Notes under the pieces: generated by a model | Databases searched by the model: none | The model's input: only the letters and a program-made list of their open reading frames with translations | Told to the model about the DNA's origin: nothing | Made by a program: the position numbers and the translations under genes | Origin: Puffinus mauretanicus | Taxonomy: Eukaryota > Chordata > Aves > Procellariiformes > Procellariidae | Reading direction: 5' to 3' | NCBI GenBank assembly: GCA_023333565.1 | Contig: JAJKFH010004158.1 | Coordinates: 2,046,001-2,110,000 of the forward strand | DNA length: 64,000 nt | Part shown: positions 40,001 through 51,420 of the stretch, piece by piece | Numbering within the stretch: the stretch's first letter is position 1 | How the letters are laid out: each line of letters starts with the position of its first letter

Positions 40001-41240
40001 GCCAGCCCTCATTTTTGCTCACATTCTGCACACAAGCGTGGAACCACTGAAATTCCCTGCTTTCCCATCCCGATCCTTGCAGGCTTCACAGCCAGGTGTG
40101 AGATTTCCATTTAGCTTACCAGAATTCAATGGTGAATCCAGCTGGTCCTCTTGCGGTAGCACTGAAAGCTAACACCACCAGAGAAGCCAAACCAAAGTCA
40201 GAGTTTAGAGCCAGGATGCTTTACTACACCAACCGCTTACAGAAGCTTATACAGCAAGGCAGGCTTTAACGAGAAGAAAAAAAAAATCCCTATCAGTACA
40301 ACATCTTTTTACCTCATTTCCTTCTGACTTGATTTAGAAGTTTCTCCCGCAAACATTATGAACTATTGAATCCTGATTCTTTTCAGCTACAGAATATTCT
40401 TACAGCATTTTTTTTCTTACAGTAATTCTTTACACAAATATCACCATTCATACCTTCAGCTCCTCAGACAAAAGGGACCTTTTCAACAGAGTACATTGGA
40501 CTAGACCTTCTTACTGCAGAGTTGTCCTTTTAAGGTATTTCCTAGGGCTCACTCCTTGGTTGATGAGGGAAGAGAAGGCAGGTGAGCCTGCAATTTTGGG
40601 AGAGGCAATTGACTGCAGCCCTTAACTAGTCATTTTGCAGCTAACCCTCTGTAAGATAGCTCTCTTCCACATGGTAAATAGACTTATTTAGTCTTCTTAC
40701 ATCTCATTCCTAATGCTTTCAATGTATCCTAAGTAGACAAGCAACCAGCTTCTGCCCTTGGATACCAGCCCAGTTCTCCTTGACTTCACCAGCATGTGTG
40801 GACTATCTGAGGAAAGGATTTAGCTCAGTATAGTATTTGCACTACATGCTAGTCATTAAAACAGCCACCAGCTCCTGTTTCACGAGCAAAGATATAAATC
40901 CCAGGTCATTACATAAACTGACTTTACAGTGCATTTGCAGAGGCCATTAACTCAGCTACAGCCCTCTGCTCACCCTTCAGAGGAGGAACAGGGACGACAT
41001 CTTCTGAAACAGCAATGCCCTACTCTCTTCTCCTGCAGAGGTGCTGGTACAAACCAGGAGAAACATTGCACATCTCATCTCACTGCCTGGACCCAAATGA
41101 GAACTTGATCTAAATTCTGTGGCACACCAGGAAAATCAATTCGAGATCTTGCAGCTGATCCAACTAACATGAAAAGGTGAGACAGCATCTTCTTGTGAAT
41201 AAGACTGTGCTACATAGCAGAGTCATTTCTAGGACTGCCT
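25001..41240. other. Gene-free intergenic DNA, central part
   Basis: No coding exon, RNA gene or intact mobile element was recognised. ORFs reach at most 137 codons (36052-36465 minus) and carry no domain. Homopolymer tracts occur at 34408-34424 (A17), 34458-34469 (A12), 35191-35203 (T13) and 37796-37808 (T13), and a short (CAAAG)3 lies near 37600. An octamer ATTTGCAT lies at 38318-38325. Around 38010-38080 'TGTAAAATGGGGATAG' and 'CTGCCCAAGGTTACACA' recall MIR words, but their relative orientation is not consistent with a single copy. Confidence 0.6.
34408..34469 (+). repeat. Two poly(A) tracts (A17 and A12)
   Basis: Runs of 17 and 12 A residues are separated by 33 bases that include AATAAA. 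The pattern resembles an mRNA-derived tail, but no ORF, exon-like sequence or target duplication is seen upstream, so I call it simple repeat. Confidence 0.7.
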
Positions 41241-41244
41241 CAGA

Positions 41245-41330
41245 TGCCCTGTGCCTCACTTCATCTGTAAAATCGGGTTGATACTTCTCCCTCACACACA
41301 AGTGATAATGAGATGAAAGATGCTCAAAGA
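41245..41330 (+). mobile_element. MIR-like SINE remnant, sense orientation
   Basis: 'CCCTGTGCCTCACTTCATCT' followed by 'GTAAAATCGGGTTGATACTT', 'CTCCCTCACAC' and 'GATAATGAGATGAAAGATGC' follows the MIR core order (CTGTGCCTCAGTTTCCTCATCTGTAAAATGGGGATAATA ... CTACCTCA ... GTGAGGATTAAATGA). This is the clearest sense-strand SINE remnant in the window. Identification is by eye. Confidence 0.5.
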
Positions 41331-42680
41331 TTAAGTTAGCCCATAAAAACATGACAAGTTTAATTTGGTATAAACTGGCAGCAACTTTAAAGTTTCAAAG
41401 GCAATTCAGTTCACAGTTTTTAGTGTTGTTTCAAAACGTTAATGTCTACTCTGCTACTGTAGTTTGCTTTGCAAATCCACAGCTGTCGAATAGAAGTCAT
41501 TAGGGGAAGGGGGGAGAAGCTAGAGTTTTTGTAAGAAATGATCAGGAGCAAATTAATTCATGTTGGCTATGAATTTTTCATCAGTAGATTTCAGTGCAAA
41601 TCCAATTGTAGTAAACAGTTTATATTCCCCCTCTAGCTATTGTTTTGAGCTATCTTCAGATGCATATTGACCTCCCTGAATTGCTTTATAGGCCGTTCAC
41701 ATTGCAGAGATTTTCTTTGCAGCTGATACTCCAAGGCTGGTATCTTCAGGCTAAAAGCTGACACTGTGTAGAGCTCATGTATACCAGCTCAGTGGAGCTG
41801 TGCTGATTGATAGCTGAGGGTCTGATGTGTAATTAAAGAGTAGAAAAATTGGCTTCTGAAAAACAGTTCTGGGATGAAGGTGGAGTCTGCTATGAGCTCA
41901 ATGGCTCTGGAGTTTCAGACAACAGCTTTTAAAATTTTCTGTGCAGGGAAACAGACTGTAAGAGGTACCTGCTTCCATCACGTAACCAGCCACTATTCAT
42001 TGCCTACACAGTTGTGCCAAGAAACTGATCATAGGGTGATCCTATACATGAAATCAGTAAAATATTCCAAGCTGAAATTAAAATACATTAATTCTAGGTC
42101 ATTCACCTAATCCGGTTACAGTGCAGCTCCAGAAACAATTTCATGAGCACAGCTGAGAGAGCAGGAGTGCGTGAATATCCCTAAAACTATGGAGACTGTC
42201 TTTGGGGAAAAGAGCCACTTTTGGTGGCTTTCCCAGCAACCAGTCCTCACTGAAATCATCCTCACCTGCTACCACCAAAAAGCATGATGAGAGCCCTTAG
42301 CCTAGTAGTAATCAATTTAAAAGAAAAGAAAAAAAAAGGCATAATAGAGGCCCTCCTCATGACACTCACTCTTCAGGGCTGCATGTCCTTTGTTAATAGC
42401 TAATAAAAAATTTCTCCCATAAATTCTTTGTGCCATTTCCAGTGTCCCTCGTACTGCTGCTTGGTGGCATGCCGAAGACCTCTTCTTGCCAGAGCTTTAA
42501 ATAATGCATAGAAACACAACTCCCTCCAACTTAGATTTGACACTTTTCCTCAAGATTAAATGGGCTACTCGCAGAGACAGACAACTCACTAACTTCAAAG
42601 CTCCCTGTCTTAGCTAACAAGAAACAAATTGCTTCCCCAGTGACTCCTCTCAAGGGAGTAACACAGGATAAACCTGTGAT

Positions 42681-42696
42681 ATTTGCATTAATTCAT
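42681..42696 (+). promoter_or_regulatory. Composite POU octamer / homeodomain motif
   Basis: ATTTGCATTAATTCAT joins a perfect octamer (ATTTGCAT) to an overlapping GCATTAAT, which resembles the POU3F (Brn-2) consensus. POU3F factors act in developing neurons, where BTBD3 is used, so a role as a downstream neural enhancer is conceivable. One motif in 64 kb is weak evidence. Confidence 0.25.
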
Positions 42697-45173
42697 CTTT
42701 AAACATAAAGCTGAATAGATGCTGTTTCTTCAATATATTTTCACATTATTTAAATGGACTTGTTTTAAAAGCCAGTAACATGTTTGCTTTGGGGATATTC
42801 TGCATTTATATTTACCTTTTGGCTGGCAGTTCATTTTATGGGAAGACCTGTTGGAACTAAAGCAGTTGAGGATTACAAAGATTTTGGGAAGGATTTACAT
42901 CTGAGGCCGCTTTCATCCTGATTTTCAGTAATGCTACTTTCCTCAGTTTAGTGACATTTAAGGATATTGGAAATCTTTCAGTGACAGAGCGTACTCGCAA
43001 TCTTGGCTGCCTGAGGAAAGTGGGGCTTTACTGCGTTTGTCCCGATACCTGCTGCCTATAGAGCGGTTTTGATCAGCAGATATCAAAACACTTCGCAGAG
43101 GCGCTTGATTTCATCCTCTCATTTTTGTGGTGGGGGAAACAGATAAGGAGGAGTGAAGGGAACAGTACTGCTTGAAGGCCAGCGGAAGAAGGGTTGATTT
43201 TTTTCTTGTTTGCTCACAACAAACACCATAGATTACAAGGTGCTCGCTCAATCTGTCCTCTCCAGTTACATCGAAGTACTTTGAGACCATTATTAGGGTA
43301 TTCCTGCGCTACCTAGTCTTGTTTTAGGATTCACTGTCCAGTTACCTACACTTCCTCCTGCTGCTGGGGGAACTGCAGCAGCGCAGGTATAAAAGTGGAC
43401 TTTAGTAAAACGCTGTCAATGGAAGGACCTAAGGCATGATTCAATTCTGGACGGAAGAGGGTATGTATGAGCAAATCTGTAAGATTATGTAAGTTCAAAC
43501 ATCCATCAAAGTGAAGAAAAACCCTTCTGGGGCTCAGCCACCAGCTCCTCTTCAGCCCAAAGAGCTTGTAGGCTCCAGGCACTCTCTCATAGGATTGCTG
43601 TCCTGAGAACACAGAGCCGGTGTGCTGTTTTCATTGCTGACGTAACCAACAGCAGCAACACTTAGTGTCACACCCCATTGCCTGAACAGCTGCATCACTC
43701 CTAGCCTTTGTTTTATCTTCTGATTAGCCGTAAGAAATTAGCTATCCCACAGAAATCAGATTGACTCACATTGCATTGTTTGGGAACAGTATTTGTGCAA
43801 AGATTCTCTTAAGGCAGACATGAGGTTCTCTATTTTTTTTAATAAAGTTTACAACTTTATATTGTTGTGATATTGAATATTATGAAGTGCCAGGCAGGAA
43901 AAAAAAAAAATCAACACCTTGATCACTAGGTAAATGCTTTTGAGTTCTTTACTGGCTTTAAGATTTTAGCCACTCCAATTCCTATCGTGTGCAAATGTTT
44001 CCCATATTAATGGGAGAAGAGTGATTTGTGGGCAGTGAATGGGAAACAGGACATCAATTTAACGGGGCCATTTGGGGTTAGCACAAAATGACAGAACAGC
44101 AGGAAGCAGTTAAAAGCTTCCCCCTCAGCAATCAAAGCCCTGCAATTCTGAGTCTTTTTCCTCCAATCAAGTAGTGTATTGATGAGAAACCAGTTCTGAT
44201 AATGACCTTTGAAAGACCTCATTCTGGCCTTCTAGGGTAATTCATTTCTCTAACTATGGTGTCCTAACAGGAGCTCGGCAAAAGCACGTCATCTACACAA
44301 TCACTTGAGCAGCATGACAAATGACAGAAACCAAGGGTAGATTTCTTTTCCCTTAACTTGACTGAATTTTTTTCCTTTGAAGGGTCCTGATCTCAGCCTG
44401 ACTATGCGGGTATTGCTTTTTCTATGCGCATCTTCCTCTCTCCTACCTGTCTGTCTCAGCTCATTGAAATTATGGACAGACTATCCTTACTAATTCATCA
44501 GACCTACTGTAACCTAATGCACTAGTTCCTTCCTGTGTTGCGTATTTTTAAATTTGCCTCCCAGATCAAGTCACACTCACACTCCATTCCAAGCTTTAGT
44601 TCAATTAATTTCACTTTTTTGGCAATGCTGAGAAGAAACTCTCCTTCTTCTTACAAAGGCAGACATGGAGTGCTGAATGCCAGCTTTCCTACGTGGGAAA
44701 CAGTAGGTGTTTGCCCTCAGCCCTTGGGAGTCATATTTCATTACATGAAAATCTACCTTCAACCAGTGACGTCAAGCCTGCCAGTGCAGACTGCATGACT
44801 GGGAAATGCTAGGAAGGAATCAGAACAACACAGTATCTTTCAGCTGATTTTACTGACCATTCCACAATTCACCTTTAGAGCCCCAGTTTTCAGTTTTAAG
44901 CCTCTACCTTTTCCCAGTACCCCAGAGCTAGTGATATCCATGGTGATGGTGACTGCTCTGTTGGGGAGTTCTGCTTGGGAACAAAAACAACTGCCATGAG
45001 CTGGTAGGAACCCCAACTTTTAAATATCTCATGTTGCACTTCAGTGATTTTTTTAAAGCTCCTAATACCAGCTCAGAAATGCCGTGAAATGCTGACCCAG
45101 TATGAACTCACTCTGTCAGTTCATATTTGTTCAAAACATCAGCAGGCTTTATGCCAGATCTGGGATCATGCAT

Positions 45174-45184
45174 CCCCCCCCCCC
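45174..45184 (+). repeat. C11 homopolymer
   Basis: Eleven consecutive C residues, a likely indel-prone site. Confidence 0.85.
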
Positions 45185-46464
45185 AGCTGGCAGAAAGGTG
45201 ACACAGAAATCACAGAACTCGCAAAGGCTGTCCTGTGTGCCCCAGCTAATTCACCAGAAAGACATCATGTGGAGCCAATGCCTGATCCGCATCAAATCGG
45301 TATGAGTATTTGGTAAGTGAACACAGCACCCTGCTACTGCCATCCTTGGAAACACAGTGAGAGTGCAGGGAAAGCTTCCTCTCCCAACTATGTCTCGGGA
45401 CTCCTACTCTCTACCAGCTCTTTGCCACCTTATTACGAGCCAACACAGATTGTGCGTAGAGGGGTGAAGGAGAGTGTTTGATATGACAACTACAGGTTGT
45501 ATCTGAAAATTATTTTCCTAAGCAGGGTCAGCCAGCCTGCTCGTGCCCCGGCACTGAGGAGGAAAAACAGCTTATGTAGCATATATTGTGAAGAAACTAC
45601 TGTATGAAGCATGGAGGACAAAGGCAAAAACATGTATGGGCTTTATTCTAAGGCAGCAAAACAACAACTCCCTTTATAGGGTCTAGGACAGTCTCAAGCA
45701 TAAGCAACTTTTAAAAATCATTTGAATAGTTGTCATGACTGTATTCTTACCTTATGGCTGTTGATTTGGCTCCCGTGATGCCTGAATAGTTCTCCTGAAG
45801 CCAGTTTACTGTCTATTGTCTGTGCCTGACGAGAGCTGTTATTTCTGATTTGATACTTTTCCTTTGTATTCCAGATCTCTCACCTTCATTTCTCTCCCTC
45901 AGCATCACTTCTCCCTAAGCACTAATGGTGTCTGACGTGAATAGCACTACTAGCATGCCCTGGTGGGTAGGAAGAAAAGCAAGAACATGTCACACCTTAG
46001 CTTAAGACTGCAACCAACGGGCAATATCCTCAGATCTGGAAGTGCCTTTATATTGTGCTACCTCCATGCTCTGGAAGTTCTGCAGGATTTAGTATTTCTA
46101 AGCTAAAAACAGTTCCTTGATTCTTTTATTCATAAAAAATCCCGCCTCAGAAGCAAGCCAGATATGCCAAGCTGCAGCTCTCTATGGATTTATTTTATTG
46201 CATCACAACTTCCTAAGAACAAGGCATTAGAGAAGAAAGCAGATGTTTCCATGTATGCTTTTAAGGTAGACATGAGTCCTGTCCCCCGCTACCTCCCCTG
46301 AGCCCACTGGGACTGTTGACTTTGTAAAGACAGAAGCATGAATTAGTCTTTGCAGAAACACAATTCTTATACCCTACAAAAAAAGTAAATTAAGGCTCAT
46401 TTTCCCTTTTAAGCACAACCAGCAATTGGCTGGAGAAAGTGAGGCTAGGGAACACTGAAATACA

Positions 46465-46478
46465 TACACACACACACA
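46465..46478 (+). repeat. (CA)7 dinucleotide microsatellite
   Basis: A short uninterrupted alternating AC run of 14 bases in intergenic DNA. Confidence 0.85.
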
Positions 46479-47796
46479 AGAATTATCCTGTCCTCTCCTG
46501 CTATGCTAGGTCAGCGTTCAGCACATCCAGGAGAGCTTGCAAGCAGCTCACCAAAGCGCTGGGGTGTCCCACACACACTCAGCCAGTCTTTTCCACCAGG
46601 TGCTCCCAGTCCCCTCAGTCTCAGCACACAGGGAATTGCTGGGCTTCGATCACATGGAAGCCTCTGCCACAGAGCAGGAATAGGAAGATCAGGGCAGAGG
46701 AGAGCTGGAGACCCTCCCAGAACAATAAAATGCAAAATAGGATTCACAGTTGTGAAAAAATCACAAACACATGCCATTCAGCAGTCCAGCTATAACCTTC
46801 TGTCATTGAGAGCATTATGATACAGGATCCCAGTTCTTCGCCTCATGGAATCAGTTTACTCGCAACAGCCCTGCATCCGGGAGCTTCCACTGCTGCCTTC
46901 ACGCAGTGGTCCCCCATTGCATTTTATGCCTTCCAATTCCACATGGCTGCTGAATTGTCAGACGTGATGTTCAGCACGTGGTTGCTGTCAGCATAAGGCA
47001 ACACAAGGTGTTTCCCCCTCAGGGAAATGGAAACCCTTCCTCTGTACTTACCCACAGCATCACCACTGAAGGTATCTCCCCATGCAAGCCCTTGTTTGTT
47101 GTTAGGCTAAAACCAGCCATGGCTATTTTTGAAACGCTGATGCTCCCTAAGCAGCACTTAACATTTCTGTGGAGCTTTAAAATGAGATCTAGAAAACTGC
47201 AATTGCCAGTATCTGTTCAAAGGTAAACCCTACTGGACCAGGATGGAGGATCCCTGAAGGACAACTATGTTCTCTTTGTCTATAGAAAACAATTAGAAAG
47301 CTAATTTTAAAATGCTACAATTAAAGGCTTAATATAAATGCATTTCTGATGCTATCAACAAGCTCGGCAGACTTCAAGAAGCTCTTTCAAAATACCAGTG
47401 CCTTCAAGCAAAATAGCTGTTTTTGTTTTTCCTTCATGCTGAACGACTATGGGCAATTTACACACACTTTCTAATCTTAAAAATACTTTATCCATACTAT
47501 GCATCTTATGCACTATGAATTCCATACACAGATTGTAAAAATCTACATAAAGCCTCATACAGATTTACTGTTTTGCCTAGAGATTCATGGCTGAAGATAA
47601 AGCATACTAGCAGAAAAGCCTGGGGGCAGGCATATAAAATCTGATGAGCAGGAGTTTTGTAAGATTTAACAGAAATGTTTCTACCTCTATTTTAGATAAT
47701 CAGATTACAGTGGGATTTCAAAATTAATTTCCCTTTCTTGGGCAGTTTTATGTTGTGTTTTGGGAATAATCACACAAATTGAACACTGCAAATGAA

Positions 47797-47860
47797 AATC
47801 CTGGGTTTATTGAGGTCACTAGGGCAACTCCTACTGATTTCAGTTGGGCCAGGGCCTCGC
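47797..47860. mobile_element. Possible ancient CR1/L3-type fragment
   Basis: The words 'ATCCTGGGTTTATTGAGGTC', 'GGGCAACTCCTACTGATTTC' and 'AGTTGGGCCAGGGCC' follow the pattern of an old amniote repeat ending (a GAAGTCAATGGG...TTGACTTCAGTGGG...CCAGG series). I associate it with CR1/L3-like LINE ends. The match is short, diverged and from memory. Confidence 0.3.
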
Positions 47861-49739
47861 TTTATGGGGAAGTCTCGGGGAGAAAATAAATTCAGACTTC
47901 TGGAAATGGAGCAGCATGCTGAAAAGCCTTTTTTTAATTTTATTTTGAATATGGTCATACTGCCATGTGAGAAGGCAGCTCCTTTCATTGCCTTCAGGAA
48001 ATCAGCAGGTATTCCTGCTCACACTGCAGGTAGAATAGGCTGGCTTAAAAGCCACTGCTTTTCACAGCGGCCAAATACTGCTGGTGGGCTGAAGTCCCTG
48101 TCTCATCCCTCTGCCAGGATCTCAGCCTCCACTGAGTGCTGAGCTTGGGAGGTCCAAAAAGACCCTCCTGTTTACAGCAGTCCCAACCAGCTTCTTTAAG
48201 GAAGGCTTGTCCTGGGCTGTAGAATAAGTAGTCTTGCCTGCCAGAGGCCAAGAAATCTTGGGTTCCTAACTCCCGAGAGCTGAGCACTCGCAAGGAGCCC
48301 GTTTTAGATGGGACCTTGCCTTCGTGAAAGGCAGTGGCTGTCAGCTCCTGAGGAGTTTCCCATTAAGTAGGAACAGAGAGTCCTTCTCCAGCAAACAGGA
48401 TTTAACCTGTGAGACAACCAACTGAATTCAGCTCTTGGAGTCTTCTTCCTCCCAAAACCAGAAACATCCTATCACTTTTTTCCTTCCACTTCAAACTCCT
48501 TTTTTTCTGGTGTGAATACACACATGCTTCTCTGCATCACTGAACACAGTGCAAGAGACTGACACAGCTTTACCTAACATCAATTTCCAAAGCAACTGTC
48601 CTAGCACTTCTGTCAGATTTCAGCCAGAAATAGAGGAGAAAGTCCCCTCGGATGAGATAGGCCATCCTTTATTCATCTTGTCCACTTACTTCTTACCTGT
48701 TTATCAGAGAAACTGAGGCTGCTAGCAGCACTCATCTCCTCTAAGATACCTAGCTAGACTGCTGCTGCCGATGTGGCCTTTCCTCCACCAAATCACACCA
48801 ATATCTACCACACATTTAAGAGCTGGTATCATTAGTACAGAACAAGGCATAGGACAGTTCCTGTTTTAAGCCAGTTCCAAACTAATGAGAAGCACTGGAC
48901 ACATAAGAGAACTTGGATCAAGAATATAGAAGTGTGGTACCAAGTATAGCAGTAAGAATTCTAGAAAAACAACTTACCAAAAGTAACAAGTTTGATGCCT
49001 GTACACATGCTTTAATCAGAATTTTGGATGAAGACTGAAGGTACTGTTTTTACTGGGGAAGACTTCCTCAATTAAATTTCCATGTCTCTATATCACCCTG
49101 GAGTATTTCTTATCTTTAACTAGCAATATCTGAAAGGTCTTGGAGATGGACATCACCGAAGTGGGGCTTCAGCTTCACTGACCATAAAAAGCATTTAAAT
49201 TGAAGCTTCAAATCTCCTGGAAGAAAATTATTAAGTAAGAAAATAGTCAGAATTCTGAATAATATTACATAATTAACTTTTCAGCAGAGAACAGCCTCTT
49301 GGCACTAACCATGTCCTTTATTCTGATATATCAGAGACTGAAAACCATAGCCTTTCCTATGCCAACTGTCTTTTAGAATAAACACGAGACCCTCCCCCTT
49401 CATCTCCACATACTTAATAGTATTAATAGAACATTAAAATATTAATGCTAGTAGACAAGGTCTTTCATAATGCACATAAATGAATTCATTCACTCTAGCT
49501 CATTAGCTTAATCGTCAACCTTTTTACAATGTAACTGATTAACATTTTCATTGTTCTTCCTTGTTTTTTCCTTAGACTTTTACTTCTTTGGGGATCAAAA
49601 GATCTCTGAATACATAAGCTCAACAAATATCTGAGCACAACTGTACAACAATAGAAATCGCTAAAAGAGATAACTAAGCAAAGGCTTTCACAGCCCATGC
49701 TTCAAAGATACTGCAGGAAACAACTACTTAAGAACCATT

Positions 49740-49745
49740 TTTATT
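49740..49745 (-). terminator. BTBD3: Distal BTBD3 poly(A) signal AATAAA
   Basis: The plus-strand TTTATT reads AATAAA on the coding strand. It is followed 15-25 nt on by a T/G-rich TAGTTGTTT, as expected for a cleavage-stimulating downstream element. I chose it over closer hexamers because the resulting UTR length fits the mammalian gene. Confidence 0.55.
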
Positions 49746-51116
49746 TGTATGTTTAACGCGATTATACACATTCATGAGTCCAACAAGATCTGCACTGTGA
49801 CATTAAAGATACAGTACAATAACATTCAACATGAGGTACTTCATATTTATATATATCTGTCCTTTATAAATAATGCTGTAAGCCTGCTATGGTCAAACAC
49901 TGCTCCAGCACAAATGGGTGCTGGGACCTGAAGTTAGCTGAGTTTATCACAACAAATAAAAAAAAAAAAACCCAAAACAGTTCAGTGCAATAAGTATGTA
50001 GAAATTAAAATGTTTACTTAAATACTATTTTAGATATGCAGAAAGTATATTACATTATACTCTCTTATCACAGATTCCCCTCACCAGGAAAATCAAACAT
50101 ACAAGTAGCAAAGATGGCCAGGTACAGTTTAAGACAGAATCTACGAAAGGATCTCTATCGACATTATGCTTACATTCCAGGTTGATATGGCTGATGCTTG
50201 CAAAGTGTCAATCAATGTGTTCAAGCTTGGATGCTACTGCTAAACCAACCAAATCCACATTTAGACACCTATTTAAGTGCCCTGATAACCTAAGGTGACT
50301 GGTGCTAGCCACCTTCTTATATACTAGTACTTGTTAGCATCAAGCAGTGCTCAGAATCAAGTCGCACTGTAATCATAAAAAGGTGTTTTGGGATACTTAT
50401 GTTTATTCACCCATATCGAAAAACTTTACATGTACCAGCTCCTAAAACTTGGAATGGACTCAGAGGAATTAAGCTAGAGGTAGCTTTCATCCTACTTCGT
50501 CAAAAAGATTTCATAACAGTAGCCAACAAAAATAATAATTAAATAACAGCTCATTTTCTACATATTACAGCTACACAGTATTCTGAATTCCTAACTTCTG
50601 TTTCAGCCAGTCAATGTAGCAGATACCTCACCTTTATTTGCAGGTAAGTAAAAACCAAAAAATAAATTAAAAGTGAGAACCCAAGTCTAGTTATACCAGT
50701 ACAGTACCCTCTGATTTGTCCCACCAGCTGAGGCACCTGATTTTTTTCCAAACAACTCAGAATGCAGCTTGCTACTGCAAGCGACTTGTCAATCTGATCA
50801 TCACTCAGAGTAATTGCATCTACATCAACCGCTTGCTGTAAGAAAACTTCATCAGCTGATTAGTGTCTTTCTCTGCTTTCAAATGTATTTAAATGGAACT
50901 GCTGCTCAGATGTTGTCTAAAAGTAGATGACCATTACCTCATCACAATCTTAGATTCCTTTTTGCAGTCTCTTCAGCAACTCTTCCTCCAGTCCATACAA
51001 TTATACTCGTCTATTTTAGGCTGCAGCTCTAAATATAATTAACTGGAGTTTTTTTAAATCTCTCTCTGGTAGTATTCCATGGAGCATTCTGTTTAGATTT
51101 CACTAACAGTCTGGAT

Positions 51117-51124
51117 TATGTACA
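51117..51124 (-). promoter_or_regulatory. BTBD3: Pumilio response element 1
   Basis: Plus-strand TATGTACA reads TGTACATA on the mRNA strand, a perfect match to the Pumilio consensus UGUANAUA. It lies in the proposed 3' UTR, 43 nt away from a second perfect match. Function is inferred from the consensus. Confidence 0.45.
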
Positions 51125-51167
51125 TCTGTTACAAAAAAACAAAACATTTTTCTATGTATTTTGAGGG

Positions 51168-51175
51168 TATTTACA
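51168..51175 (-). promoter_or_regulatory. BTBD3: Pumilio response element 2
   Basis: Plus-strand TATTTACA reads TGTAAATA on the mRNA strand, another perfect UGUANAUA. On the mRNA it lies downstream of the (GU)n tract at 51196-51213 and upstream of element 1. Confidence 0.45.
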
Positions 51176-51195
51176 TTTCAGAAAGAACGTTGCTT

Positions 51196-51225
51196 ACACA
51201 CACACACACACACGTATGTATGTAT
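51196..51225. repeat. (CA)9 followed by (GTAT)3
   Basis: ACACACACACACACACAC at 51196-51213 runs straight into GTATGTATGTAT (51214-51225). In BTBD3 mRNA sense this is an ATAC-type repeat followed by (GU)n, a sequence class bound by CELF proteins. Length is likely polymorphic. Confidence 0.85.
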
Positions 51226-51316
51226 ATTTAAACATTAAACACTAAGATGAAAAGCATAGATCTTGCAGGGCAGTTTTTTACCTGGCTCTCCTTTTATTAC
51301 CTAGAGAGAAGATCTG

Positions 51317-51420
51317 GGCTTTGGCCATAAAGTGCTCGATGTCTATGCTCGTTTTCCTTACTTCAGATGGTATTTTGGACACTGCAAAGATGTATTGGCA
51401 CTTTACGATGGCCAGGGGCC
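51317..51420 (-). promoter_or_regulatory. BTBD3: Long-range 3' UTR hairpin enclosing a miR-17-family site
   Basis: TAAAGTGC (51328-51335) pairs with GCACTTTA (51398-51405), TGGCCA (51322-51327) pairs with TGGCCA (51409-51414), and GGC (51317-51319) pairs with GCC (51418-51420). A 3-nt bulge (51406-51408) and a small 2x3 internal loop interrupt this 17-bp stem, which closes a loop of about 62 nt. On the mRNA strand, GCACTTTA at 51328-51335 is a perfect 8-mer match for the seed of the miR-17/20/93/106 family, and it sits inside the stem. The pairing is seen directly; any regulatory effect is inference. Confidence 0.45.

Larger units (their letters stand above)
41331..49720. other. Gene-free DNA immediately downstream of BTBD3
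   Basis: No exon or RNA gene was recognised between the MIR-like remnant and the proposed BTBD3 poly(A) site. It contains a POU-type motif (42681-42696), a C11 run (45174-45184), a (CA)7 run (46465-46478) and a possible ancient CR1/L3-like fragment (47797-47860). The small ORFs are not supported as genes. Confidence 0.6.

Noticed and set aside
48700..48725. 'AGAGAAACTGAGGCTGC' as another MIR remnant
   Set aside because: Only about 17 bases match and the neighbouring order is lost.
51317..51420. The 3' UTR hairpin as a microRNA precursor, because one arm begins UAAAGUGC like miR-20
   Set aside because: The stem is only 17 bp with a bulge and the loop is about 62 nt, unlike a Drosha/Dicer substrate.
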